Source: Certhia americana
Taxonomy: Eukaryota; Chordata; Aves; Passeriformes; Certhiidae
Reading direction: 5' to 3'
DNA: 64,000 nt
Assembly: GCA_018697195.1 (NCBI GenBank)
Contig: CM031857.1
Coordinates: 96,188,777-96,252,776, forward strand
Of the stretch, positions 37,201 to 50,700 are shown piece by piece. A program made the position numbers and the translations under genes. The notes beneath the pieces are model-generated. The model ran no database searches and was not told the DNA's origin. It was given only the letters and a program-made list of their open reading frames with translations. How positions within the stretch are numbered: position 1 is the first letter of the stretch; each line of letters begins with the position of its first letter.

Positions 37201-39286
37201 GCCCTGGATCTCTAATAGTAAAACCAGAGAACTAGGAGGGCCCTGAAACAGTTAGACAGATGTGCTGCCATTGAGTATTTAGGCATTGGAAAGAATTAAA
37301 AGAACCTTCTTAAGCAAGTAATTAACTTACTACCAATTTTGACATTACTTTGCATTTCCTTTAAATGTCTGCAGAACTTCCACAGCCACCACAACTGTGT
37401 AGTTCCACAGGTGCCAGCAGGACTTCATGTAATTTTTTTTCTAATGTAGACTTGAATATGGTGGGGCTGTGGGATGTTGGCTGTGATTTGTTGTATGACC
37501 AAATGAAACTGGGTGTGACTGTATTTTCCTAAGGTCTCACCCACCATGTTGATATAGGATTTGCTTAGTGCATAGGTTAATGTTCATTTCAAAGCTATAA
37601 CCTGGGCTAGTGAAATTAAAATTCACTGCTTTCAAATTATGTTCAAATATGCTCTGTCAACATTAACTGCCATTCTTATTGACAAGCAACCAGAATCTCT
37701 TGACTGTCAAATTTGAACTTAACTTGATCAAGCATGATTTGTTCTTCACCTCCCAACTCTGGGATTGCAGGTGGAGGAGAAGCACAGTGGGACATCCACA
37801 GGCACGGATGGGACACATTTTATCCCCTTCTTTCCCTCCTCTCCTTAAAGCTAGTTACTGCTATTTTGACTGCAGCTACATTATCCTTCATTCAGTTTCT
37901 AATTTCTCTACATTCTGAGGCTCTTCCATTTTAGTACTAATGTATCTTGGAGCTCAGATTTACTTCCAGACCCCTCAAGATTCATTTTTCTACTTATAAT
38001 CTCAATAAGAAAAAAATCCCTTTAGTCAGAGGAAGACACAGTTGTCAGCTTCTCTTCAGTATATAAATGTTATCTGCTGGACAATATCCCTGTCCTCCAG
38101 GTTATCACATGGACCAGGCTCAGGTGTGGCAGTGTTACCAGTCTGTAAATACATATCTGGCACACATATATTTTCTTGATGTCCTGTCCTTTTGCGGGGC
38201 TTTTGGGAGTACCAGGCATCATTAGAGCCACAGAGTCACTTCCACCAGGTCACTGGCTCCTAGGTGTTCAGAAGAATATTGGGTTGTTTGCTCCTCCACT
38301 TGTTCAAGAAAGTATCGCAGTGTTTGTCTCAGCTCCATGATACCACCCTAGTGAATGCAGAGGCAGAAAAGGAAGGTAAAGCCTCTTCCAGGAAAACCTG
38401 TTGTTTTTTTTTTTAACTTGAAGAACACAACCATGTGAGCAGGGTTGACAACAGGGATGTCACAAACCATATGATTAGTAGAAAACAGGATTGCTGAACT
38501 GCCAAAGATCTTAAGTTAAGCCTTACCCTAACCTTGTCATGGTCTCAGAGGTGTGATGTTTTCATCTCTATGGGAGATCTCATATTTCTGATGGTTTTCC
38601 TTGTTTATTTTAGAGTGCAACTGCCATATTTTCAGCCCTGAAAATAATGCACAGCATAAGCAGCTGGTGACAGCTGTTGTTTGTGTCTTATTAAATGGAT
38701 ACTGTTAAATATTATAAGTATTTTCCAGGAAAAATGCTATGGAAAAATTTTGCTCTGATATTGCCATGCTGTCACAAAAGGGAGCATATACCAAAGAATT
38801 CATTGTTTGGTCCACACTGTCAAACATTTACTGCTAAAAAGAGACATAAATAATGTAAAAATTGATTCTCATGTGACAACATTCCTTGACTCATTGAAGT
38901 ATCTATCATGCCTTCCTTCCTTTTTGTGTAAGACCTTTGAATTAGATGTCCTCTGTTGAAAATATTTCTGCAAGTGTTTTGTGAAATCAATTGCTGTTTG
39001 TAGTGAGAGGTGCTTAGTATGCATTGCCATATGCAAAGTATGAAGACAGACTGTGAAGTACCAAACTAAATAATCACAGTAAATGGAGTAATTTATTAAG
39101 TTAAGCCTTAAAACTTGAAATGTAAATATCCCTGCTGAACCAGAAAGCCCGTGTCATTTGTGTCACCACATAAAGATGCTTTTAAACTAGAGAGAGTGCT
39201 CTAACAAAGCCTAACTGGAGAGAAGACTTTAATAATGAAAAGCAGTGATTTTCTTTTCAGAAAGGTAGCATATACTCTTTTTCCTG
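34204..39286. other. Spacer, nothing recognised
   Basis: The stretch 35600-35830 is moderately GC-rich and open for 72 codons. It includes a small hairpin, CACGATCC and GGATCGTG with a 3-base loop, near 35788-35806. No family is recognised and no mobile-element landmark was seen. Confidence 0.6.
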
Positions 39287-39344
39287 AAAAAAAAAAAAAA
39301 AAAAAAAAGAAGTATTTACTACAGTAAGGTCTAAAAAAAAAAAA
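39287..39344. repeat. Two poly(A) runs
   Basis: A 22-A run at 39287-39308 is followed by a second run of about 12 A near 39333-39344. There is no AATAAA signal in the expected place upstream and no recognisable cDNA, so I treat them as homopolymer microsatellites. Confidence 0.85.
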
Positions 39345-40049
39345 GGCACAGGCTGAACAAAGCTGCCCTCAGCTCAACCAACAACATTATGATTCCTGTA
39401 ATACACTCCAATGGCTTCTGCACTGGGCTTCTAACTGTGGTAAATGCCTCATGCTATAAATCCAGCTGAATTTTTTAAAGTAGTACTTCTAAGGATGGAT
39501 GGGGAAGGAAAAGAAGACTACTAAGTAAGATAACAGCAGTTTGTAGGTGGAAAGTACAAATATGAATGAATGGTTATGAGGCAAGTAAGAAAGTAGTTGA
39601 AAGTACCAAAACTCTTAAAAGGCTCCCTCTAATGCAGCCTCTATTGTTTCTATCTTGTCAAGTATTCATATTGATAAATCATGTCTGGCTAGAATGAGAA
39701 CTCTGGTCCAGGGGGAATTGCTCCCTAGAAACACTCAGCTGCCTCCCACAACCAGTGGCACAGTTCACTTAATCTTTTATGCAATTCTGCATTTGAGAAT
39801 GTGTTCACTCCTTGCAGTAAGCAAGTCACAGCACACAAAGAATCCTTCTTACTGGAGTTTTTGATTTTTTTTCCCAAGTTTTAAAAAATTTCTCACCTTC
39901 TGCAGAAATAACATTTGATATGGAAAACCAAAATGTGAGAGATCCCAGAATAACCTATATCAAGAGCCCAGTGTATAATATGTATATGACATTTTTTATA
40001 GCAATGCACACAATGTCTATGACAATGTTACATAAACTGTCAAGGAATG

Positions 40050-40051
<2 letters not shown>
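39345..40051. other. Spacer, nothing recognised
   Basis: Short open frames only. Confidence 0.6.

Positions 40052-40096
<45 letters not shown>
40052..40096. repeat. (AAT)n microsatellite
   Basis: Fifteen uninterrupted AAT units. A plus-strand open frame reads them as an asparagine run, which is an artefact. Confidence 0.95.
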
Positions 40097-40097
<1 letters not shown>

Positions 40098-41606
40098 TAT
40101 TCTACAGATACATTGGCCAGAAAAATAAGCTGATACATATAGAAGCCCTCTAAAAAGCTCTAATTTTGGTTAAAAAAAATGCTTTCTGACCTTTTATTTT
40201 TAATTTTGAAAAAAAAAAAAAGATAGAAGTCCCATCTGAGCTACTTGTCTCAGTATCAGTTGCAGATAACAGAGAAACGGGCACCTCTAGAGTACTGTTC
40301 ATTAAACCTTGCAACAGTACTCAAAAATAGATCTGATAATTTGTACCTTCTCTCCACCTCCTACAAAGAGAAGACAGATTAGTCATTTAAAACATGTCTG
40401 TAAATAAAGAGGAATCCTACCCCTAATTTTCTGTTAAGTCTGTCTTCCCTAACTAAAACATTGTAATTTACTATGTCCTACAATTTTTCTGTGGTGGATA
40501 GATAAATGGTAGGGTTTTTTTAAGAATGGTTATGTTTATGCTTGTCACCTAGTAAGATTGGGTACAGCTCTCTCAGCAATACTGCAATATAAATTATGCA
40601 TGTGTTTGCCAAAAAGCTTAAAAATTGCTAAGCATCAATTTCAATATCTAAAACAGTAGCTTTATTAGGTAATAGGCAGTTGCATACAAAATCCTGCTTA
40701 CAAAATCAAAAATTTAAATGTAGTGGAAAAGCAGCTGTCTTATTTAAACTTTTTGTATCTGTAACACAGCGTTTCCAAACTTTTGCAAGGAGCACTTTTG
40801 GACAGATTACTAGCAAATAAGCATTTTAATAGACCTCTTACTTATATTCCTAACAAAATGAAATTTATTTTGATTTCTCCTGCTTCATATTTCTTTCTTC
40901 TGGCACTTCTCTCTCTTTGGTGGGAACTTTATATTCCTTGTCATGCACTCTTCTTTGGCCTTTTGCTTGAGCCTTCCCTCCTCATACTGTTCCTGGAAAT
41001 CTTCATGTCACAAAGTCACCAATGAAGCTTCCATGGTGATTTCAGGTAAGTTTCTTCCCTGATTTCTATAAATACTTCCTCAATATAGCAGCAAAAGAGC
41101 AAGATGATAGAAACCAACTGTTACAATGCAATTCATAGTCAGGTCAGTTCTCCTGGCAAAAGGTTCAGTCTTACAGTAAAAAAATGCCCAGTGTTTTAGG
41201 AAGTTGTCTGATGGCTTTCTAAGCTTCCTGTCTAGAGATAAGACAAAATTTACGATAAAGTCTTCAAATTAAATCAAATTAATGGATACAAATATGCTGA
41301 AAATCTTCACATTTATAACATGTAAAACAAATCTTTATTCTATATATGGAGAAGTGTTAAGGAATGTATTATTTCCTACAGGCAAACACAAAGCTTTGAT
41401 TAAACAAAACCATATCTTTCTAAGCTATTGCCTTGCTTCTGGTGCAGTTCTCAGTTTGAAAAACACATTGTATAAGATATCCTTGCATGCAGTGAACTTG
41501 TTTGGAATCAGTAAGGTTAGTATTTGAATTCCATGTGGAATAAGGAACACGTGTCAACTCTGTTTGCCTTAAGGCCAATGAGAAGGAATCTGTCCATGGA
41601 AATTAG

Positions 41607-41646
41607 ATAATTTTTTAGCAACATAATTTTTTAGCAACATAATTTA
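41607..41646. repeat. 16-bp tandem duplication
   Basis: ATAATTTTTTAGCAAC occurs twice exactly (41607-41622, 41623-41638), followed by a partial third unit. Confidence 0.9.
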
Positions 41647-44600
41647 AAAATTCCTCTTTTCTCCCAATATTATGAAAGATAGTGTTAAGCACTGCAAGCC
41701 GAAAATCAGAAGTAGCTCAGACATTCCTTTTGGTTTGCTGACTACATATCATTTTCCAAATCCATGCAAATTGCTAACAGACAAAACAGTATTCAAGATG
41801 CTCTTGACTTATTCATAGGAGATAAGAGATACCAGATATGCACAAGCTCCCTTAGTTTCTGAAGGAACTGGAGTTCTTCAACAAATTTTTTCCCTCATGA
41901 TTTTGAGTCTTTGTCGTTTCTCATTGGACTGCTGTGAAGATCATATTTGAGAGTAACAGCTGATTTTTCTGAGATTATAAAGGTAAATGTATTTTCTAGT
42001 TTTCTACCACAGTGCTGCAGCAAAAACATTACAAATATGAAACCTACCAGCTCTGGATGAGTCTGAAATGACCCAGCTCTGATAAATCTCACGGAGTTTT
42101 GCCTCAGCAAATCAAGATTCACACAACAAACAAACCAACCACCCAACAATAAAAAAAATCCCAAACCACAACCAATTAAACTGAATTAAAAGTTCTGTGA
42201 CTTTCTGGAGTGATATCCGAAATCATCTTGGAATTGGATGTGGGAATGCTCACCTCCAAAGGTTTTTCCATTGCACGTCATGACCATTAGAGGATGGGTG
42301 ACTACTACTCATCATCAGCCAGTTCAGGATGTTTCCAGGCTCAAGGGCTATTTATTCTATTAGGAAAGTTTCAGGAATTTTGAGAAGCTGATGTTTCAAA
42401 TTCTGATTTTAGCATATGCTTTATAATAATAACAGCAATCCAGAAATTATACTGGCAAAGTTTAACAGCATGCCTTTGGAAGCCCTCACAGCTCTTAATA
42501 ATATTGCTTTCTCAAGAGACAATCCCTTTTGGTATTTCCTATGGAGTAGGTAACTCCCTCCATCCTGTCCCCAGTCCAGGAAAACTTCTTGACTGGTTCT
42601 TTACATCTGGCAAAGGCCCAAATAATCATCCTGGGGAATAATAAGGATTAAATATTAAATAAATATCATAAGGATACTTATGATCCCCACAGGAGAATGT
42701 ATTGTAGCTTTTCAACTGATAACCTATATTGTCCATATAACACATGTAAATCTTGTAAAATAAATTACTAATGGTACTTTTTAATCTATACATTTTTCTT
42801 ACATAGAATATGTACAAAGAGAGACAGACAGATATATATGTAAACCTTCATACATTCAAAACGGCCCCAAATAAAAATAGTAGTATAACATAGCTAAAAT
42901 AAAAGCTTATCTTTTATTGCTTTTGGAGTACACTGTTTCATCCAATGCTCAATATGCTTAATAGATCTGCATATACTATTAGGAAAATTCAGATTTTTCC
43001 TTCATCAGAATCTCTTTTACTTATGACAGATTTTCACATTTCATTTGATACTGTCTACTGACCTGCTTTTCCACGCATGTCTTAACTATTTTAATTGATC
43101 TCCTCATTGCCCAGAGCATAGTGTTGCAATTCTACAATCTGTTTCTCACTTAGTATGAAAAAAAATTCCTTAATTCTTCAGAAAGTTATTGAACAGCTTA
43201 TACAGCAGCCTAATCACAGAGTTGCTTTACATTTTTAATCATTTGGTTGTAAAGCATTGCTCTTCCTTACGACAGAAAAGAAATTTGATAATCCTGGAAC
43301 CAAGGCTTTATCACTGCTAATATTCTGTTGGGAGCCCTATAATGAACTTTGGTGTAAAAACACCAAACAAAAAATAGTGCCACATGGAAAATGCAGACAA
43401 CACAGTGAGAGTTCCCAGGGAGTTCTAAGGCTACATTTTAAGATCTCTTAAATTAATTAAATCTCAGGACTTTTTTCTGTTATTAGTCTTGCAGCAGACT
43501 GGCCTGATGGAAATGATAATACATTGGGGTATCTGATTGTGACAGATTACTGTCATTGTGTGGGGCTTCCTTTTGATCTCCTCTTGATCAGAGCTTTAGG
43601 TACTCTGAGTTAAATGTTAACACAAGTTGTTGTCATTGCTATGACTATGTTTTCTTGGTTTTGCTTAGTACGGTGATGTACTCAGAAATCATCTAATTGC
43701 AAACTACTGTGGTAAGGTGAAAGATATGAACTGACTAATATGTAAAACTACACAAGACTGAAAGAGGGGAACATTACTTATTAGCAATTATAGTATTGGA
43801 ATGTTCAATATAGACACATTTCTTAATACTGATAAATCTTGAAGAAGATTAGCAGGCCAGGTCAAAACTGGCCATTTATCAGAGCAGCAGCACATGTTAA
43901 ATTGTCACCAACTCACTGGTGTTATCAGGAAATATTATTCAAAGATAATATCATTCTTTTATGACCTAGGACTTAAAAGATTTATTTTTCTTTTGTCATG
44001 TTTTCTATTAAAATATTAAAATTTCCAAATGATTTCTGCTTTCTGTCTGGAACTGATATTTCACAGTTTCTGTCTGTGATCCTGTCTCAATATGCAGAGG
44101 TTGGCAGTCTTAAAAATGTAAATGTACATTTTAATAAGCCAGAAACCCTTACAAGAGGCAACACAGAACAAGTTAATAAAATTTCCATTGAAAATCTGTC
44201 AGTAGTTCCTGTTTTATTTCTGGCTGAAAGAAACTCCTGGAATATCCAAACTAGTGAGGCAGCTGAGGCACAACATCCCATCTTTAGATCTGTATGGAGC
44301 TTGAGGAAGAAAGTGTGAGTACTTCCTTTCTCCACTTGAGCCAATTTAGCAATTTCTATTCAAATGCCATATTAATCTCTGATCTTTAACAACTGCCAGT
44401 GAGAAGTGTGAAACCAGAGTGTAGGTCAAGTGTGGGAAAGTGCTAACTCCCCTGGATGCCTGAGGCTTTCAGTGAAATTACTTTAAAATTATGTTATTTT
44501 CCTCATGACTGATTTAGGTATGTTTTTAATGACAGCAGTTTAAGATAAATTATTTTTATTTTAGTCACAGCTCAAGTCCAGGTTGAGCTTCAAAAGCAGA

Positions 44601-45423
44601 GCAATCCCTGTCAAGTGGCAAGAAACCATGAAATATAATTAGAATTACTGGTAGTCTGTACTCAAAAAAGTCTTAAACCAGAATTATCTTATTATTTTTC
44701 TTTAGAAGAGCTTGTCTGCTGGATTTACTTTCCTATTAAATCCAAGAATAGAATAAGTCTTCTAACATATTCTGTCAAATAGCAGTACAGAATTTGGCAA
44801 AAGAATTTCATTGACTCTTAACTCTGCTTTGCTGGGGGTGTCTTTGTGCCTAGGGAGAGTAAGGGTCTTTTGCATTTCTTTCTCTCCATACAACTGGGTC
44901 TTCAAGATAGGAAGCTCCCTTAGACATATTCTACACACTCATGGCAAAACCTCTGACTCTAATCTCCAATCTCACATTAATCCTTAGATAATCTTTCCTC
45001 ATGCCATTGTTCTGACATTGTGCAATTGTTTTACTGTTGTAGCTTGAACGAGAGCTGGAGGAAAGGCATTTGTTCTCATGAAATTGCTCATGCTCCTCAT
45101 TGCTGAGGGGCACAAATGCTTCAGAGACACCAACCAGCACAACACTTCTGTCAAGCACACCACCACATCACAGTTTACCAATGGAGCAAACTTGCAGAGA
45201 GAAAGAGATTAAACACAGGTCATCATCTGCCAGGGTGGGTAACTGGACACCAAAAATTCTGACCTTTTGTTGCTCACTTATCTGGGCCCAAATTGATAAG
45301 AGAGGGTCCATCATTTAATACATGAGTCTATTCCAGTTGCAAGTGCCAAATTCAGTTTTATGATAGGTCATTCCCGATGTATTTGAGCTGGTTTATCCCA
45401 AGGTAGTAAGGCTCATTTCTGCC

Positions 45424-45440
45424 TTTTTTTTTTTTTTTTT
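45424..45440. repeat. Poly(T) run
   Basis: Seventeen consecutive T bases, with no associated element recognised. Confidence 0.9.
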
Positions 45441-46929
45441 CCTTTTAAATCTGTCTGTTGCACTTTCTGTATTAGAGATTTCTACCTTTGAAAGAAAATC
45501 ATCATGCAGTGAGTTTTTGAAGCTAGGAGGATTACTATGTGGTATCTAAGTCTATTATTAAAAAATGCTGATTTCAGAGTCACAATGAGAATAATACATT
45601 CAGAACCTTTACCTTAATAGAAGGAGATAGGAAGTTAATAGTTTTGAAGACATAAAATAGATTTTCCATTACGTGTATTAGGCAATTCACAACATGATAA
45701 AATACTCAACATGTCTTAGAATATTAATGTCTATATTTTACTATTTTTCAGTAATCTGTGTACACGTTGGGTTTATTGGTCTGGATTTCTGATTTTTCCT
45801 TGTGTGTACTTGGAAACTGAACCTCATATCTGAGGCTTCTTGGAGGTCCTGTTAGAACAAATTAATCAAGTAAAAGTGAATGTTGTCAAATATTCCTCAC
45901 AGCACTTGCATCATCATAATTGTGATCTTACTTGTAATTATATTAATGTAAAAGTTCTAAATTACCCAATACAAATTTTTGTCTTCCCAGTCACCTTTGC
46001 TGGGAACCCGCAAATTAAAAATCTTAGGTTCATGTTGGATTTCTGCCACCTTCTATTTCCTTGCTCGCAGCAAAGGTTTTACAGTCTGCAGCAAGATTTC
46101 AGCAATTCGTATTGTGCCCTCAGTGAAAAACTGCACGAGTTCACCCAGAGTGACTGAACTTTTATTCATGACTGGGGTTAAGACACAGCTTATGAATGAG
46201 ATGATGGGTGGACAACCTCATTTCCCCTCCCCCTATCAGAAGGTAAACATCCATTACATGTTTGCTCTTCAGAACTCACAGAAATTAGCACCAGTAGAAA
46301 CCCTGCCACCAAATAAGGAAATAAAATTAACAATATCCAATGTGCAAAAAAAGGAATGTAGTGAGAAAATATCTTTTTGTAGCATTTTTTGCAGTAAAAC
46401 AATATGTGCAGATAAGTAATATTCCTCAAGAACTTCTTTATCCGCTATGTGGCTGTAGAGCATTACAATTCAAGGAGTGCTAAAATAGAAATTTCCTCAC
46501 ACTTACTCATTAATACACTTCAGCTCAGCTTTGATATGGTTGAATTAATTCCTACTGCAGAATTCAAATAAATGTTCAGGAGTTCTCCTGAGGAATTCAA
46601 CCACATCACTATGTTGCATATAAAAGTGTAACCAGAAATGGCCTCAAAATCGCATTTTGCCTCCAAGCAAATCTTTTTAGAACTATAGGCAATTGCCATT
46701 TGTTTCTCTTTCAATTTTTATAAGGCTAAACTGCTTATCAGTATTTGCTCTTCCCATTTAACTGCTTGAGTATTAGCTCTGTCTGCTGTTTCTATCAAAA
46801 AATAGAAACAAAATATGCTCTCTTTTATACACATGGTTTCTCCTTTCAGCTCCTTCAACCTGAGCTAAAATTTGTTTCCCCATCATTACTTTGCCCTTTT
46901 TTAAAAGTTTCATTTCCTTCTCCTAGATA

Positions 46930-47760
46930 CTAAAAAAGGAATGTGTTTTAAAGGGATTTTTTTTCATTAAATGGCAGCCAAAGAGGATGCTTTGACATGG
47001 TGAAATGAAATGATAATTTAATTTTTACTATCAGTTCCATCAGCTTTTCTTCCTAAATTAAGTAATAAATCCACTTTATAAACATGATTTGTGTCATTGT
47101 GCTGATTACCTTTTTTAGGGCATTTGCCATTTTTAAAAAAGAATCCTTATACATAAATAGATATTTCTTAAGACATAATTTGGGGGACTTTAAGTTACAA
47201 AAGTGTCAGAAAAAGGATTTTATTTTTATAATGCATCATTTGCCTCTATGATGTCATTGAAGCAAAGAATAATAATTACAAAATCTGTAAGAAATAAGAA
47301 AAAATATTTTCTCCTTTCCTGAATATCATAATATATTTAGCCTCCAGTTATACTCAAGAAAATGACATCTTATCAAGGGCATCTAATGTTATTAATCAAA
47401 GTGACATTTGAATAAATGGCTTTGACTTTATACACAAGGACAATATAGATGATCTGCAGATATCAGTTGTTTATCACACTGCAGCATTTTGTTTAATGCC
47501 ATTACCTTGCCACTGATTCACTGGATGCAAACTACTTATCGTTTCAAGGCTTATTCTAGTGGCAAAATATGAAATGAGAACCTTATGAATATGCAGAGTC
47601 TTTTCCCATGGCACTAACTGAGGTCTATTTATGGCTGTGATTTATGAGGCTTACGAGCACAGCTAGAATTTTAGTTCAACATTAACATTCCCTCTATGCA
47701 TGACATGACAGTTTATAGTTCACAGCATCTCTGCATTACATTTACTGGTAAATATAAATG
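46930..47760. promoter_or_regulatory. Candidate conserved non-coding element
   Basis: About 830 bp has varied, non-repetitive sequence with many recognisable regulatory words: an ATCAAAG TCF/LEF-type site at 47395-47401, TTTATTAC/ATTAC homeodomain words, TGACATTT and TTATCA words. It has no long open frames and no transposon signature, and simple runs occur only at its edges. It is one of the longest stretches of such texture in the window. A role as a distal enhancer is inferred and cannot be shown without alignment. Confidence 0.35.
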
Positions 47761-50700
47761 ATTTTTTTTTTAAAAAATCCATTCATTTAAGATGAAAATC
47801 ATTTTTTTAAGCCTGTAAGCCTAGTTCTCATATACAACTGGGGAATGGGGAAGGAGAAGAGATCTTGGGAGAGAACTCTCTGAAACCTATTCCTGGAAGA
47901 TTCCTAGGCAATCAAAGACTCGGTTCCTGTGTCCAGCTGCAATGTCCCCCACTAGCAGGAAGGAGTGAAAATACAATAACTGAATCCAGGTAAACTTGTT
48001 ATTTCTATGCCTTATGCTTGGTAAATCTCTCTAGCCCTCTCCCAGGTGCAACCTTGGCACACATAAGCAGGTTTGCATCTTGACTGCAGTGACAACTTCT
48101 ATGAATATTTGTGTCACCCAGAGCACATGGACCTCCTATGACTGGATGACTACCACAGCCAACAGGAGAGTCAGTGTTTGCCCACAGCTAAGGGGGAAAA
48201 AAATAGAGATAGAGGGTGAGAACAAGGGCAGGTTCAAGGGCTGCAGAACAAGGGCTGCAGCTGAGCTGCAGCTTTGGGAGTGCTTGCACCAGAAGAGCAG
48301 AGAACTTTGATGTCCAATTGGACAAGGAAGAAGAAGAAACAGGCACAGCTTGGAGGAAGGATTCTGTAATTAAACAACATTTGGGAGTGCTGGGGTAATC
48401 AAGAGAAAGTTATTTTATGAGAAGAAAAGAGTTAATCAACAGTAACCATAGGGGAAGGAGAATAAGGCAGACTGGAGTTTGATACCTTAACAGGAGTGCA
48501 TTAGGCACTCAGTTTGGCCTTTTGGGTTGTGGCTTTCAATTCTTCAATGCAGACAAGTATTTTCTACAGCTAGGAATAAGATTTAAGCAGGGAATAAAGA
48601 AGTTTCTGAGGGCATTCGGAGATCTCAAGTGCAGGTTTGGTTATCCCACTCCTGTTCTGGTGTAAGTTTATTACAAAATATGGCTTTAGGAGAAAAGATT
48701 ATTATGCTTTTCCTAGGTCACATTTGTAGGGCCACTGTTACTATTTTTAATCTTAAATTTAATTTTGCATTGATATTTTTTGAGAATTTTCTCCTCCTCA
48801 TTAATATTGACATTCCTCACTCTCTAAGAAACAGCTTTGGAGTTTGTCTTTCAGAATTGTTCCTTTTCAAAATTTTACTCCAGGGACCTCAGGCACTAAA
48901 CTGTCTGCTTTTCCTAGTTTTCTCTCAAGACACATTGTCTAGCTTGCAGGCTTTATTATAGGTCTTTATTTTACTTAATATTAGTGGTAAATGGCTTTTT
49001 GACTGTAGCATCTGAAGCAGACCCTCCATGACCCGTTCTAAACTTTTTATCACTGCAAGGCTGTTTTCAAGACCCGGTAACTCATATTGGATACAGATAA
49101 ATTTTGGTTATTTCTGGGCCCCTGCCTTTGCTATTTCTCATCATCACAGCAGAGATCTACAGAACAACCCAACTGTGCAAGCTGGACAAGGGGTACTATG
49201 CATTTCAGTATGCCTGAGCAGAATAGTCTTAGAAACCATATGTCCTGGGGGATATCCAGTGCATCCCAGACATAGATAGTTCTAAATACAAGGTACTTGT
49301 TGCCTTGCAAAAATAGCTTGAGGCTGTATCTAATTCATGTAATTTGAGGACTCACTGCACCTCACAAAAGCCAAAAGCAGAAGCAAAATGCTCATGAACA
49401 TAACTTCTCACGTGGTTCTTTTAAAAGTGTTAAGAGGGATTTAAAATTAAGCACTAATCAGTCCTCATAGACACATAGCATCACAGCTGTCTGTTTATGA
49501 CCACAGTAAGCAGATATGTCTCAGAGAAATAAAGTTATGACTGTCCAGTTGAAATAGTCTGTCCTCTGTAAATCGAAGTAGAGATACAATCTCTGGATTT
49601 TTTATACTGTGTCAGTCAATGACTTCAATAATTTGGGGCAACCAGACTGACTTCATTCACTAAGCCACAGGTCTTTTCATCATGAACTCCCCACCTGCAA
49701 TGGATTTTTGGGGCTTTACTCATGCCACCCCAAAGATGCTTGAAATTTTGCATAATTCAGATTTTCAGGGTGGGTGAAGTTAAAAGGCATGAACTAAAAT
49801 TTCAAAAACTGCTTGAATGGAAAATTTATGCTTTTCTCTGGCAGAATATAGTTATTTTTCTACACTTATATTGATGTGCAGCTAATGATATTTTATTCTT
49901 AAGGAATCATTACTCACATTAGAAAATTAATAGGAAGTCTAGGCTTGAAGAGTGATTTTGAAAATAGAACTGTATTGAGGGGTTAAGAAATCATTGGTCA
50001 TTGATTTCATGCTTGTATAGCAGTAAAAACAGAAGCAATTTTATTCAACATAATTTTATGAGTGTGCGTAGTAGAAATAAGCCTCCTGCTTAGTCTTAAT
50101 GGCTTTTGACTTGTTGCAAGTAAATAATAATTACAGAGAGTGTTAAATGTTTCTTCAAAGAAGCAGAGATGAGGGCCTCTAATTGTGTCGCTTTCCTGAC
50201 CTTTATCCTTAAAATATCAGGTTCTTCCTTACTTATAGCCATGATGCTAAGCTCTTTGTGGAATCATGCCACTGGAAGTCATGAATAGAGCAAGCAGATG
50301 ATTTGTTCCTAACTCATATTTGTAATTGCACAGAAAATAATGTTCTGTTCTTTCTAAAACACATCACATTCATATTTTTTTCTATACTACTTTTCTTTAA
50401 ATATGGTGTCTAAATATAAAGGTCCCTGCACAGAGACCTCTTGAAACACAGAATTTTCTATTCTTAGAAAATTAAAACCCCACAGTTCACAAATTGTACC
50501 TTATGATTGTGTAGCTCTGATCCCATCTGTTCTGTGAAAGGGACAGGAATCTGACCTTCAATTTGTTCTCTCTCCTTTTTTTTTTTATTTCTTCTTCTTT
50601 TTTTCCTCCTTCTTTGGTTTGGTTTGTGCCTATGGGAATGCTTGTCATCTGGTGCTACCCCTGCTGACACTGAAGTCTTCAAATATAATCAGCTAATGAG

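Larger units (their letters stand above)
40097..46929. other. Long AT-rich spacer, nothing recognised
   Basis: The longest open frames are 105 and 146 codons, overlapping at 45840-46419 in different frames, without recognisable domains. A 16-bp tandem duplication of ATAATTTTTTAGCAAC lies at 41607-41638. A T17 run lies at 45424-45440. No LTR or CR1 landmark was found. Confidence 0.6.

Noticed and set aside
39240..39344. Poly(A) run as the tail of a processed pseudogene
   Set aside because: No AATAAA at the right distance, no recognisable cDNA and no flanking duplication. Processed pseudogenes are also scarce in birds.
39920..40153. Plus-strand open frame with an asparagine run
   Set aside because: It is the translation of the AAT microsatellite at 40052-40096.
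48254..48272. 19-bp near-palindrome of GCTGCAGCT arms
   Set aside because: Short and made of the common CTGCAG/CAGCTG words; likely chance.
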